Assembly (NCBI GenBank): GCA_902796115.1
Contig: CADBNX010000228.1
Location: forward strand, 1-8,428
Reading direction: 5' to 3'
Length of the DNA: 8,428 bases
Origin: an uncultured Eubacteriales bacterium
GTDB taxonomy: Bacteria > Bacillota > Clostridia > Christensenellales > Aristaeellaceae
The notes under the pieces were generated by a model, which had not been told where the DNA came from, ran no database searches, and saw only the letters and a list, made by a program, of their open reading frames with translations. Positions 1 to 6,596 of the stretch are shown here, piece by piece (within the stretch, counting starts at the first letter, position 1; every line of letters begins with the position of its first letter). The translations under genes and the position numbers were made by a program.

Positions 1-332
1 ACGTCCACGTCCAGGGCTTTCCAGGGCAGGTTAGCGGCCTTGGGCTCGGCATAGATGGTGATTTCCTTGCCGTCCACCGTGATGGAACCAGGCACCTTGA
101 CCGTCTTGCCGTCTTCTTCGAATTCCGGCTCCTTGGAGGTGACGGTATGCTTGTTCTCACCGATCACGCCGCAGTAGCCCTTCTGCGCGGTATCATACTT
201 GAGCAGATGAGCCAGCATCGCGGGGCTGGTGAGGTCGTTGATGGCGACAATTTCATACCCTTCCGCGCCGAACATCTGACGGAAAGCAAGACGGCCGATG
301 CGGCCGAAACCGTTGATAGCAACTTTGACCAT
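1..332 (-). CDS. gap: Glyceraldehyde-3-phosphate dehydrogenase, N-terminal part (cut by window edge)
   Basis: The gene starts at an ATG (330-332) with an AGGAGG ribosome binding site just upstream and continues past the left edge; 110 codons are visible. The protein opens with the NAD-binding Rossmann motif NGFGRIGR (residues 7-14) and continues with the classic GAPDH stretch AINDLTSPAMLAHLLKYD. The Asp of the IND motif is the residue that normally binds the adenine ribose, and the following Leu-Thr suits NAD rather than NADP. The enzyme oxidises glyceraldehyde 3-phosphate to 1,3-bisphosphoglycerate in cytoplasmic glycolysis. The catalytic Cys domain lies outside the window, so intactness cannot be judged. 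It has its own promoter (400-428) and so is probably not part of the pot operon upstream. Whether pgk and tpi follow, as is common, cannot be seen. Confidence 0.97.
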   Translation of the reverse strand, partial: MVKVAINGFGRIGRLAFRQMFGAEGYEIVAINDLTSPAMLAHLLKYDTAQKGYCGVIGENKHTVTSKEPEFEEDGKTVKVPGSITVDGKEITIYAEPKAANLPWKALDVD

Positions 333-377
333 GGGAAACTCCTCCTTACAAATGCATTCAAGCAGTACATTAGTTCA

Positions 378-392
378 GCCGGGAAAACCGGC
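378..392 (-). promoter_or_regulatory. Small hairpin at the predicted 5' end of the gap mRNA
   Basis: GCCGG and CCGGC form a perfect 5 bp stem around a 5-base loop. The predicted gap transcription start, about 7 bases after the -10 element, falls at about position 393, so the transcript would begin almost directly with this stem. A 5'-terminal stem is a known way to protect bacterial mRNAs from 5'-end-dependent decay; that role here is inference. About 45 bases separate it from the start codon, so it does not hide the ribosome binding site. Confidence 0.4.
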
Positions 393-399
393 CGCTATG

Positions 400-428
400 A
401 TTATACAGAATCCGCCCCGTTTTGGCAA
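400..428 (-). promoter_or_regulatory. Promoter of gap (sigma-A type)
   Basis: On the minus strand a -35 element TTGCCA (423-428) is followed after exactly 17 bases by a perfect -10 element TATAAT (400-405). The predicted start is near 393, giving a leader of about 60 bases before the gap ATG. The -35 hexamer lies in the loop of the inverted repeat at 411-436, and the right-hand repeat arm lies inside the spacer. Confidence 0.8.
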
Positions 429-436
429 GGGGCGGA
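411..436 (-). other. GC-rich inverted repeat nested in the gap promoter (possible operator or weak terminator)
   Basis: TCCGCCCC (411-418) and GGGGCGGA (429-436) are perfect 8-base inverted repeats with a 10-base loop. This is the only strong hairpin between the stop codon of the upstream gene (483) and gap, so it could end the pot/NAGPA transcript. However, the minus-strand sequence after it (TTCTGTAT) is not a proper U-tract. Because it brackets the gap -35 element and fills the spacer, it could instead be a repressor site. Both roles are inference; the repeat itself is plain in the sequence. Confidence 0.45.
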
Positions 437-482
437 GAAGGAAAGATGCGAAAAGTTGTCGGAAAAAAGCTGAAAACGATGT

Positions 483-1703
483 TTATTCGGGCAGCTGCTG
501 CGGCGTGCCGCCAAAGCCGATCATGCTGGTGACGTTCCTGAGATTCTTTGTGCCTTTGTTCAGCATTTTGCCGTTGAACACCAGACTGACCGTGCCGCCG
601 CCGTCCAGGTTCATCGCCTCCACGGCGCCGAGCGAGAGCATCCTGTCCGCAAGCCAGGGAAGGTAGGTGCCCTTCGAATCGTCGGCGCGGCCCTTTACGG
701 TGAGAACCACATAATGGTACGGTTCGATCATGCCCAGGGCACAGCGCGGCTCCCGGTAATGGTAGTAATCCCGATCATCCATGTGAGGCCCTTTTTCACC
801 GCCCGTGACAAGAATGGGGCCGAAGGCGAAGGTGTCCGTCACGCCCATCGAAAGATACTCCTGCGCCGTGTATTCGCTGCTGAGGAAGCATTTCATGCTG
901 CCGTCCGCGAACAGCGCCAGCACTTCCAGATTGGGGAAGGAAGGATGGTCGTTCCGGTAGGTGCGTTCGCCGATCACGCGTCCGTTCCGGATCACAACGC
1001 CGGTACGCTCATTGTTGTTCAGGCGATGCCCGAAGAAATCATCCGTAATGGCGAGGACGGAAGCGTACTGCTCCGCCATCACAACCGGACTGACATAGCG
1101 TTTTCCGGGCGTGCGGCCTTCGGATACGTACGTGAGCATCGGAGAGTCCGGGGAGCAGCGGATGTCGGTTTCAAACCAGATCAGTTTTTCCGTCTGCGAA
1201 GCATATCGGCGCACCGTGACTGCGAGGTCTTTCCGCAGACAGATCCACAGGCCCTCCGAAGGGTTTTCGTAAAGATATTCTCCATCCTCCGCAAGAAAGC
1301 CGTCCTGCGTGGTTTCGGGCAGGTCCGCCGGAAGTGAAGAAGGGCCGAGCGGGGGCGGGACCGGAGTCGGAACGGGAGTCGGTGCCGGCGCGCCCGCGGT
1401 GGGCAGGCATCGGCCGGAATACACCAGCTCCTGCAGGGCGGCGGAAGCGATTCCGTCTTCCTCCAGTCCGTTGGCGCGCTGCAGGTTTTTGACCCGCTCC
1501 ACCATGACGTCGTTATAGGAGTCGCTCAGATTCAGACTGGTAAAATACCCCAGATAGTACATGGACTGCTTGAGCCTGAGAACGGCCGGACCGCTCATGC
1601 CCTTTTCCAGGGTCGCGTATTCATCGCCCGCGGCGGGGCATATGAACCCCGCCGCAAGCAGTAAGATGATCAGAACGATGCGGAAAGCTTTTCTTCTGTG
1701 CAT
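483..1703 (-). CDS. Secreted phosphodiester glycosidase (NAGPA-type) domain protein with peptidoglycan-binding repeat
   Basis: The 406-residue product starts at ATG 1701-1703, preceded by AGGAA and directly followed by a signal peptide: basic MHRRK, a hydrophobic core (about 8-24) and a probable cut near AAG-DEY (residue 26). Residues 30-95 look like a peptidoglycan_binding_1 module (KGMSGPAVLRLKQSMYYLGY, then LQRANGLEEDGIAS). A proline/threonine-rich linker (about 104-130) leads to a C-terminal NAGPA domain (about 200-400) with TDDFFGHR, FAFGPILV, EPRCALG and the hallmark MNLDGGGTVSLVFNGK (364-379). The family includes the enzyme that uncovers mannose 6-phosphate by removing GlcNAc; bacterial members are linked to exopolysaccharide or cell-wall phosphodiesters. 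The substrate here is unknown. It would act outside the membrane, held to the wall by the binding module. It lies 37 bp after potD with no clear promoter between, so co-transcription is likely. Confidence 0.87.
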   Translation of the reverse strand: MHRRKAFRIVLIILLLAAGFICPAAGDEYATLEKGMSGPAVLRLKQSMYYLGYFTSLNLSDSYNDVMVERVKNLQRANGLEEDGIASAALQELVYSGRCLPTAGAPAPTPVPTPVPPPLGPSSLPADLPETTQDGFLAEDGEYLYENPSEGLWICLRKDLAVTVRRYASQTEKLIWFETDIRCSPDSPMLTYVSEGRTPGKRYVSPVVMAEQYASVLAITDDFFGHRLNNNERTGVVIRNGRVIGERTYRNDHPSFPNLEVLALFADGSMKCFLSSEYTAQEYLSMGVTDTFAFGPILVTGGEKGPHMDDRDYYHYREPRCALGMIEPYHYVVLTVKGRADDSKGTYLPWLADRMLSLGAVEAMNLDGGGTVSLVFNGKMLNKGTKNLRNVTSMIGFGGTPQQLPE

Positions 1704-1740
1704 ACGGATTCGTTCCTGTTTCCGGTGTTTCAACCGTGGA

Positions 1741-2790
1741 TCACTCGTGCAGTTTGACCTTGATCAGCAGCTCGGGGGTTTCGGCCTGGAGCAGTTTGAC
1801 GTACTGATAGATCTCGTCCTTTTCGTAACCCATACGGGGCAGGTAGCCTTCGACGCCCTCAAACTCGCCGCCGGGCGCCGTTACGTCTTCCATCACCTGC
1901 GCGTTGGGGGTGGTGTAGCAGGTTTCCACGGTGATCATCATGCTGTTGTCATAATCCAGCACGTAGTTGATGAACTGATTGGCCAGCTCCGGGTTGGCGG
2001 CGTTGGAAGGAATGAACATGCAGTCGATGGCGATATTGGTTCCCTGCTCCGGCGCCAGAACGGCCAGGCGTTCGTTTTCCATGCTGGCGTAGGCGGCGTC
2101 TCCGCTGTACATCATGGCGATCCATTTTTCGCCCTGGGCCATGCCGTCGATCATCTCATCCGTGACAAAGGAAGGATGGACGGTCTGCTTCATTTTGACC
2201 AGCCACTCGTAGGCGGCCTGCAGTTCGTCCGGATTGTCTGTGTTCATGGAATAGCCCAGCGCTTTGAAGGCCATCATGAATACGTCCCGGGGGGACTCAT
2301 AAATGAACACATGCCCGTCCAGCGCCGGATCCAGCAGGATATCCCATCCTTTTTCCTCGATCTTTTCGGGGTCGATTTTTGTCGTGTCATAGCACAGGAC
2401 CACATTCTGCCACAGATAGGGGGCACTGTAGGAATTGTCCGGATCGAAATACAGCCCTTTCATGAAGTCGGAGATCTGATCCAGATTGGTGACGACGCTT
2501 TTATCCAGCGGCAGGATCCGGTCTTCCTTGATCAGGCGGTCTATCATATAGTCGCTGGTGATGACCACGTCATAGGACGTACCGGTCTGCAGCTTGTTGT
2601 ACATCTCTTCCGGAGTGGTGTTGAGGGAATAATTGATGCGGCATCCGAATGCCTTTTCAAAGTCGTAGATCACCTGCTCGTCGATATACTCGCCGTAGTT
2701 GAACACGTTCAGCGTTCCTTCGGCCGGGGAGCACAGCGGCGTCGCAAGCAGGCAGGCGAGAAGCAGGGCAGCGATCAGTTTCTTAGTCAT
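1741..2790 (-). CDS. potD: Polyamine (spermidine/putrescine-type) ABC transporter substrate-binding protein
   Basis: The 349-residue product matches the PotD family in length and pattern: TLNVFNYGEYID after the signal peptide, then YDVVITSDYMIDRL (73-86), ESPRDVFMMAFKALGYSMNT (165-184), MMYSGDAAYA (226-235) and IAIDCMFIPSNAANPELA (253-270). It captures the polyamine outside the membrane and hands it to PotB/PotC. The start at 2788-2790 is fixed by AAGGAGG nine bases upstream and overlaps the end of potC by 8 bp. The N-terminus is hydrophobic (5-20), but no cysteine sits in a good lipobox at the usual position: Cys13 follows LLA but is very early, and Cys20 follows TPL. Several residues that contact polyamine in E. 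coli PotD appear changed (from memory), so the precise ligand is unsure. Confidence 0.93.
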   Translation of the reverse strand: MTKKLIAALLLACLLATPLCSPAEGTLNVFNYGEYIDEQVIYDFEKAFGCRINYSLNTTPEEMYNKLQTGTSYDVVITSDYMIDRLIKEDRILPLDKSVVTNLDQISDFMKGLYFDPDNSYSAPYLWQNVVLCYDTTKIDPEKIEEKGWDILLDPALDGHVFIYESPRDVFMMAFKALGYSMNTDNPDELQAAYEWLVKMKQTVHPSFVTDEMIDGMAQGEKWIAMMYSGDAAYASMENERLAVLAPEQGTNIAIDCMFIPSNAANPELANQFINYVLDYDNSMMITVETCYTTPNAQVMEDVTAPGGEFEGVEGYLPRMGYEKDEIYQYVKLLQAETPELLIKVKLHE

Positions 2791-3592
2791 TTCGGGGTTC
2801 CTCCTTATGATTCTTTTTATCTTTAATGTAGGGCACCAGGTTCGCGAGGATCAGGATCAGGGCTACCGCCGCGACGATCAGGGTCGCCATGGCATTGACG
2901 CTGAGATTGTAGCGCTTCATGGAATACACGTACATGGAAATGGTATTGATGCCGGCTCCGGAGTTGAAATACGATACGACGAAATCATCCAGGGACATGC
3001 TGAATGCGATGAGCGCGCCGGAGATGATGGCCGGGTAGATCTGGGGGATAATGACCTTGATGAGCGCCTTCCAGGGTGTGGCGCCGAGGTCCAGCGCGGC
3101 TTCCGCCACATTATCATCCAGCTGGCGCAGCTTGGGCATCACCGAGAGGATCACAAAGGGCGTGCAGAACGAGATATGGCTGAGGATCAGGGTGAGCATC
3201 CCGCCCTGGATCTTGATGGAGAGGAAAAGCAGCATCAGGCCGATTGCCGTGACGATGTCCGGATTCATGACCGGCAGGTTGTTGATTTCCAGCACCGCCG
3301 TGCGGATCAGACGCTTGGCCTTGGAAAGACCGATGGCGGCAATGGTCCCGACCACGGTGGAAACGATCGTGGAAATGACGGCGACGAACAGAGTCACGTA
3401 GATGCTCTCCAGGATCGTCCGGTCCCGGAACATGCTCTCATACCACCGCAGGGAGAACCCGGTAAAGCTGGTTTGCGATTTTCCCTCGTTGAAGGAAAAC
3501 AGCACCAGGTAGAAGATCGGCAGATACACGAACAGGAGAATCAGGATCAGGTAGCCGGAGGAGAAGAGGCGGGAAAGTTTTCTTTTTTTCAT
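2783..3592 (-). CDS. potC: Polyamine ABC transporter permease, PotC type
   Basis: The 269-residue membrane protein has about six hydrophobic segments (about 12-34, 65-90, 103-125, 131-152, 187-206, 233-255) and the cytoplasmic EAA loop EAALDLGATPWKALIKVIIP (164-183) that docks onto the ATPase. SFSMSLDD-type sequence (AFSMSLDDFVVSYF, 196-209) is characteristic of PotC. With PotB it forms the transmembrane path. It starts at ATG 3590-3592, three bases after the potB stop, with AGGAGG eight bases upstream. Its C-terminus is short, highly charged and overlaps potD. Length is normal for the family (about 260-270). Confidence 0.95.
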   Translation of the reverse strand: MKKRKLSRLFSSGYLILILLFVYLPIFYLVLFSFNEGKSQTSFTGFSLRWYESMFRDRTILESIYVTLFVAVISTIVSTVVGTIAAIGLSKAKRLIRTAVLEINNLPVMNPDIVTAIGLMLLFLSIKIQGGMLTLILSHISFCTPFVILSVMPKLRQLDDNVAEAALDLGATPWKALIKVIIPQIYPAIISGALIAFSMSLDDFVVSYFNSGAGINTISMYVYSMKRYNLSVNAMATLIVAAVALILILANLVPYIKDKKNHKEEPRND

Positions 3593-3595
3593 ACC

Positions 3596-4375
3596 TTAAT
3601 CCTCCTGCGCGCTGCGGTCCAGCTTCTTGGTCGCCCACATGGCCGTGATGATGATCAGGGCCATGATCAGGGAGATGGAGCTGCCCATGTTCCAGTCACC
3701 GGTCTGCAGAAAATACATCTCGACCAGATTGCCGATCAGCACATAGTCCCCGCCGCCCAGCATTTTGGGAATGACGAAACTGGACACGGCAGGAAGGAAG
3801 ACCAGGGTGATGCCGGAAATGATGCCCGGGACGCTGAGGGGCAGGGTGACCTTCAGGAAAGACGTTACGCTGTTCGCGCCGAGATCCTGCGCGGCGACGA
3901 GCAGGTTGGGATCCAGCTTGGCGATGGCCGTGTGGATCTGGATGATCATAAAGGGGAGAAAATCGTAGACCATGCCGATGAATACCTTCAGTTCGCTGGT
4001 AAAATCGAAATTCAGCAGGATCCCGCGCCAGGCATAGGTCTTGAGCAGCATGTTGATCCACATGGGCAGCGTGAGCAGCAGCGTCATCAGGGTCTGCGCC
4101 CGTTCCGACAGGGAGGCGATGAACAGCGCCGCCGGATAGCCGATCAGCAGGCAGAAGACGGTGGTGAGCAGCGCGATGCGCAAACTGACCAGCAGCACGC
4201 GCATGTAGGCGGGATCCGAGAAGAAACGGGTGAAGTTGTTCACGGTGAACTGGAAGGTAAGCGTGCTGTTGCCCGGGGTCGTGAACGCGTAGAGCAGGAT
4301 CATCAGCATGGGCGCCACGATGAATATCGCGATCCAGAGAATATAGGGATAACTCATCCGGAAGAAGGATTTCAT
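3596..4375 (-). CDS. potB: Polyamine ABC transporter permease, PotB type
   Basis: The 259-residue product has about six membrane segments (about 9-31, 62-84, 94-112, 133-152, 184-204, 233-250). The EAA-loop sequence AAQDLGANSVTSFLKVTLPL (161-180) followed by SVPGI is that of the PotB side of the importer, as are LPMWINMLLKTYAW (103-116) and GDYVLIGNLVEMYF (209-222). It pairs with PotC to form the membrane channel. Its ATG overlaps the potA stop in an ATGA arrangement (4372-4375), implying translational coupling, with GGAGGAAGG upstream. It is somewhat shorter than E. coli PotB; the loop around 118-132 seems to lack residues often seen there, but no core motif is missing. Confidence 0.95.
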   Translation of the reverse strand: MKSFFRMSYPYILWIAIFIVAPMLMILLYAFTTPGNSTLTFQFTVNNFTRFFSDPAYMRVLLVSLRIALLTTVFCLLIGYPAALFIASLSERAQTLMTLLLTLPMWINMLLKTYAWRGILLNFDFTSELKVFIGMVYDFLPFMIIQIHTAIAKLDPNLLVAAQDLGANSVTSFLKVTLPLSVPGIISGITLVFLPAVSSFVIPKMLGGGDYVLIGNLVEMYFLQTGDWNMGSSISLIMALIIITAMWATKKLDRSAQED

Positions 4376-5952
4376 ACGCTGCCTTCCTCCTTGTGCATCA
4401 CATGGATATCGTCAGGACCGAAAAACAGGCCGACCTTGTCACCCACTTCGTGGTGGCTGGTGGTCTCTACTTTGTATTCCCGGCCCTGGGTGGAAAAGGT
4501 GATATCGTAGGAGCCTTCCCTGATGTCCGCCGGATCGAAGCTGAACTTGACATCTGTGATATCGATGGGGGAATCATCCTGCAGGTTCCAGGCTTCGGCG
4601 CTGGCCCAGGTTTTCAGATCGGTGGAAATGGCCATGGATTCCCGGATCTCGTCCGGTGTGATGAAAAAGTCCAGAGCGCTGATACCGATATTGTGACGGG
4701 CGTCCTCGACGTATTCGGGATGTACCACGTATACCTTGACGGTGACCTCGGTTTTTTTGTCGGTGCCGAAGGTGATCGAGTAAACCCCGGGCCTGTTTTC
4801 GATATTATGGGTGACATGCGTCAGGGAAATGTCGCGCTCCTCCTCGTCCCAGGCCTGGGCGTTGGCGATGGAGATGAAGTCCTGATCCGTCATTTCCTTG
4901 TTGTTCAGGTCGTCGGAATCGACGTAAAAGTCGTTGGCGCTGATCTTCTCTCCGGCCTGTTCGTTTACGATGTCATGCTGGGTGACGACGTGCATTTTTA
5001 CGGTTTTGCTGGTGCCAGTCGTGGTTTCCACCATCATTTCATAGTGGACGCCCTTGAACAGGACGGACTTGATCTCGCCGCGCAGCACGCCGTCCTTGGG
5101 TTTCACGACTTTGAAATCCTCCGGTCGGATCAGCACATCCACCGATTCGTTGGGCCTGAAGCCGAAGTCGACGCATTCGAAGGTCTTGTCGTCAAAACGG
5201 ACTTTGTAATCCTCGGGCATCACGCCGCTGATGATATTGCTTTCGCCGATGAACCGGGCCACATAGGCGTTTGCAGGTTCGTTATAGATTTCCAGCGGGG
5301 TGCCGATCTGCTCGATGGAGCCTGCGTTCATGACCACGATTTTGTCGCTCATGGTCAGCGCTTCTTCCTGATCGTGGGTGACGAAGATAAAGGTGATCCC
5401 GACTTCCTGCTGGATGCGCTTGAGTTCGCGCTGCATCTCCTTGCGCAGTTTCAGATCCAGGGCGCCCAGAGGCTCGTCCAGCAGCAGCACGTTCGGCTCA
5501 TTCACCAGGGCACGGGCAATTGCGACCCGCTGCTGCTGGCCGCCGGAAAGCTTGGTGACGTTGCGCTTTTCATAGCCTTCCAGGTTTACGAGGGAAAGCA
5601 TGCGGTTTACCTTCTGGGCGATGATGTCGTTGCCAAGCTTTTTGATGCGCAGCCCGAAAGCGATGTTCTCGAAAACGTTCAGGTGAGGGAAGAGGGCATA
5701 GCGCTGGAACACCGTATTGATCTCCCGCCTGTAGGGAGGCACATTGTCGATGCATTTTCCGTCGAAAATCACGGTGCCTTCATCCTGTTCGAGAAAACCG
5801 CCGAGAATACGCAGCAGCGTGGTTTTCCCGCAGCCGGACGGCCCAAGCAGGGTGACAAATTCGTTTTCGTTGATGTTCAGGTTCACACCCTTGAGGACGA
5901 CCTGGCCGTCAAAGCTTTTGACAATGTTCCGGAATTCGATCAGCTTGCGCAT
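4372..5952 (-). CDS. potA: Polyamine ABC transporter ATP-binding protein with a repeat-bearing C-terminal extension
   Basis: The product has 526 residues, against about 350-380 for ordinary PotA. Residues 1-240 form a complete ABC ATPase: Walker A GPSGCGKT (37-44), Q-loop Gln83, signature LSGGQQQ (135-141), Walker B VLLLDEP (155-161), D-loop LGALD (162-166) and H-loop His193. All catalytic residues are present. A TOBE-type region begins around 240 (VLIRPEDFKV, then SVLFKGVHYEMMVET at 296-310) and its last strand is at the very end (VGDKVGLFFGPDDIHVMHK, 503-521). Between these lie two 87-residue units (317 to about 491) that ordinary PotA lacks. The start at 5950-5952 is chosen because AAAGGAG lies nine bases upstream; an in-frame start at 5997 would lie inside the regulator gene. 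The gap after the regulator is 17 bp, so one transcript is expected. Confidence 0.95.
   Translation of the reverse strand: MRKLIEFRNIVKSFDGQVVLKGVNLNINENEFVTLLGPSGCGKTTLLRILGGFLEQDEGTVIFDGKCIDNVPPYRREINTVFQRYALFPHLNVFENIAFGLRIKKLGNDIIAQKVNRMLSLVNLEGYEKRNVTKLSGGQQQRVAIARALVNEPNVLLLDEPLGALDLKLRKEMQRELKRIQQEVGITFIFVTHDQEEALTMSDKIVVMNAGSIEQIGTPLEIYNEPANAYVARFIGESNIISGVMPEDYKVRFDDKTFECVDFGFRPNESVDVLIRPEDFKVVKPKDGVLRGEIKSVLFKGVHYEMMVETTTGTSKTVKMHVVTQHDIVNEQAGEKISANDFYVDSDDLNNKEMTDQDFISIANAQAWDEEERDISLTHVTHNIENRPGVYSITFGTDKKTEVTVKVYVVHPEYVEDARHNIGISALDFFITPDEIRESMAISTDLKTWASAEAWNLQDDSPIDITDVKFSFDPADIREGSYDITFSTQGREYKVETTSHHEVGDKVGLFFGPDDIHVMHKEEGSV
4480..5004 (-). repeat. Tandem pair of 87-residue Ig-like units inserted in the PotA TOBE region
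   Basis: Unit 1 is PotA residues 317-403 (4744-5004) and unit 2 is 404 to about 491 (4480-4743). Matching landmarks recur at a constant 87-residue offset: TVKMHVV and TVKVYVV (317, 404), ISANDF and ISALDF (337, 424), AQAW and AEAW (365, 452). YSITFGT and YDITFST (391, 482) match with a 91-residue offset. The pattern, with a Y-x-ITF-x-T strand near the end and a V-rich last strand, resembles Ig-like beta-sandwich repeats found in Gram-positive surface proteins (resemblance from memory, not a search). The reading frame is open and keeps the flanking TOBE strands in phase, so this is a true protein insertion rather than a frameshift. Confidence 0.75.
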
Positions 5953-5969
5953 TTTTGTATGCTCCTTTG

Positions 5970-6512
5970 TCAGAAAGATGGCGGGGTGGAAACCCACAGG
6001 ACCTTCGCGATGGTTTTGCCGGCGTTTTTCAGACAGTGTTCCTCGCGGGGGTGGACACAGAAGCTGCAGCCTGCCTTCACGCGCTTCTTTGAGGTTCCGG
6101 TGATCAGGAAAACGCTGCCGGAGAGCACGTAGCCGAATTCCTCTCCTTCGTGAGGCGGCATCAGCGGGCTTTCGCCGCCGGCGCCTATCTCGATCAGGAT
6201 GGGCTCCATGCGGTTTTTCTGCGCGTCGGGAACCAGCCAGGTTATGCTGCCCTTCAGCTGAGCGTCGTCTTCCTTGACGAACATGTCCTCTCCGGAAAAG
6301 ACGGTTTTATCCTCATCGAAACCGGAAAAGAATTCCTTCAGACTGCTGCCCAGACATTCCAGCATGTCGGTCAGCGTGGCGATGGAAGGAGAGGCGAGGT
6401 TTCGCTCCACCTGTGAGATAAAGCCTTTGCTGAGTTCGCAGCGATCGGCAAGCTCTTCCTGGGTCAGGTTTTTCAGCTGTCTGAGCTGTCTCAGCTTTTC
6501 ACCGATATCCAC
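5970..6512 (-). CDS. XRE-family regulator with C-terminal cupin sensor domain (PuuR-like)
   Basis: The 180-residue product has an N-terminal helix-turn-helix of the Cro/C1 type (about 6-61; LTQEELADRCELSKGFISQV with the recognition helix SKGFISQVERN) and a C-terminal cupin barrel (about 105-175) with motif HEGEEFGYVLSG (121-132) and a second motif around HCLKNAG (159-165). This architecture is that of PuuR and related regulators, often placed beside polyamine uptake genes. It probably binds a small ligand through the cupin and regulates the downstream pot operon and itself. The start is GTG at 6510-6512, with GGAGG seven bases upstream; no ATG fits. It begins the minus-strand operon, diverging from ctsR. 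Repressor versus dual role, and the ligand, cannot be read from sequence. Confidence 0.9.
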   Translation of the reverse strand: MDIGEKLRQLRQLKNLTQEELADRCELSKGFISQVERNLASPSIATLTDMLECLGSSLKEFFSGFDEDKTVFSGEDMFVKEDDAQLKGSITWLVPDAQKNRMEPILIEIGAGGESPLMPPHEGEEFGYVLSGSVFLITGTSKKRVKAGCSFCVHPREEHCLKNAGKTIAKVLWVSTPPSF

Positions 6513-6534
6513 CTGAAAACCTCCATTTCCGCCG

Positions 6535-6551
6535 GTTTAGCAATACTAAAC
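6535..6551. promoter_or_regulatory. Operator-like palindrome 1 (GTTTAG-N5-CTAAAC)
   Basis: GTTTAG (6535-6540) and CTAAAC (6546-6551) form a perfect 6-base inverted repeat around CAATA. It lies in the predicted untranslated leader of the regulator gene, 23 bases from its GTG. The same core and the same 5-base spacer recur at 6567-6589, so the two are probably binding sites for one dimeric protein, most simply the XRE-cupin regulator. Confidence 0.6.
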
Positions 6552-6566
6552 TTTCAGACACATTCC

Positions 6567-6589
6567 GAAGTTTAGAAAAACTAAACTTC
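6567..6589. promoter_or_regulatory. Operator-like palindrome 2 (GAAGTTTAG-N5-CTAAACTTC)
   Basis: This is the strongest of the set: perfect 9-base arms around a 5-base A spacer, sharing the GTTTAG-N5-CTAAAC core of palindrome 1. The centres of the two sites are 35 bp apart. It lies a few bases downstream of the predicted start of the regulator transcript (near 6595), where a bound protein would block the polymerase. The arms are A/T-rich and the sequence is not followed by a U-tract, so an operator is more likely than a terminator. Confidence 0.7.
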
Positions 6590-6596
6590 AAAACGC

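Noticed and set aside
411..436. Calling the GC-rich hairpin a definite intrinsic terminator
   Set aside because: The sequence following the stem on the minus strand has no run of T, and the element overlaps a strong promoter, so it is listed only as an inverted repeat of uncertain role.
1704..1733. Upstream TTG start for the NAGPA-domain protein (ten residues longer)
   Set aside because: No ribosome binding site precedes the TTG, and the added charged residues would only lengthen the front of the signal peptide. The ATG at 1703 has AGGAA upstream.
1561..2826. Plus-strand open frame of 421 codons opposite potD
   Set aside because: Antisense shadow of potD and of the NAGPA gene start; no start signal and no family resemblance.
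2699..4510. Plus-strand open frame of 603 codons opposite potB, potC and the start of potD
   Set aside because: Composition is dominated by His, Asp, Gln, Gly and Arg, the usual shadow of membrane-protein codons read backwards. It spans several real genes and has no domain signature.
5953..5997. Upstream start for potA at 5997
   Set aside because: It would overlap the end of the regulator gene, and the added residues lack similarity to PotA; the ATG at 5952 has AAAGGAG at nine bases.
4393..6132. Plus-strand open frame of 579 codons opposite potA
   Set aside because: It lies antisense to potA and the regulator, whose motifs are unmistakable. The translation has no recognisable domain and no good ribosome binding site; long antisense frames are common opposite GC-rich genes.
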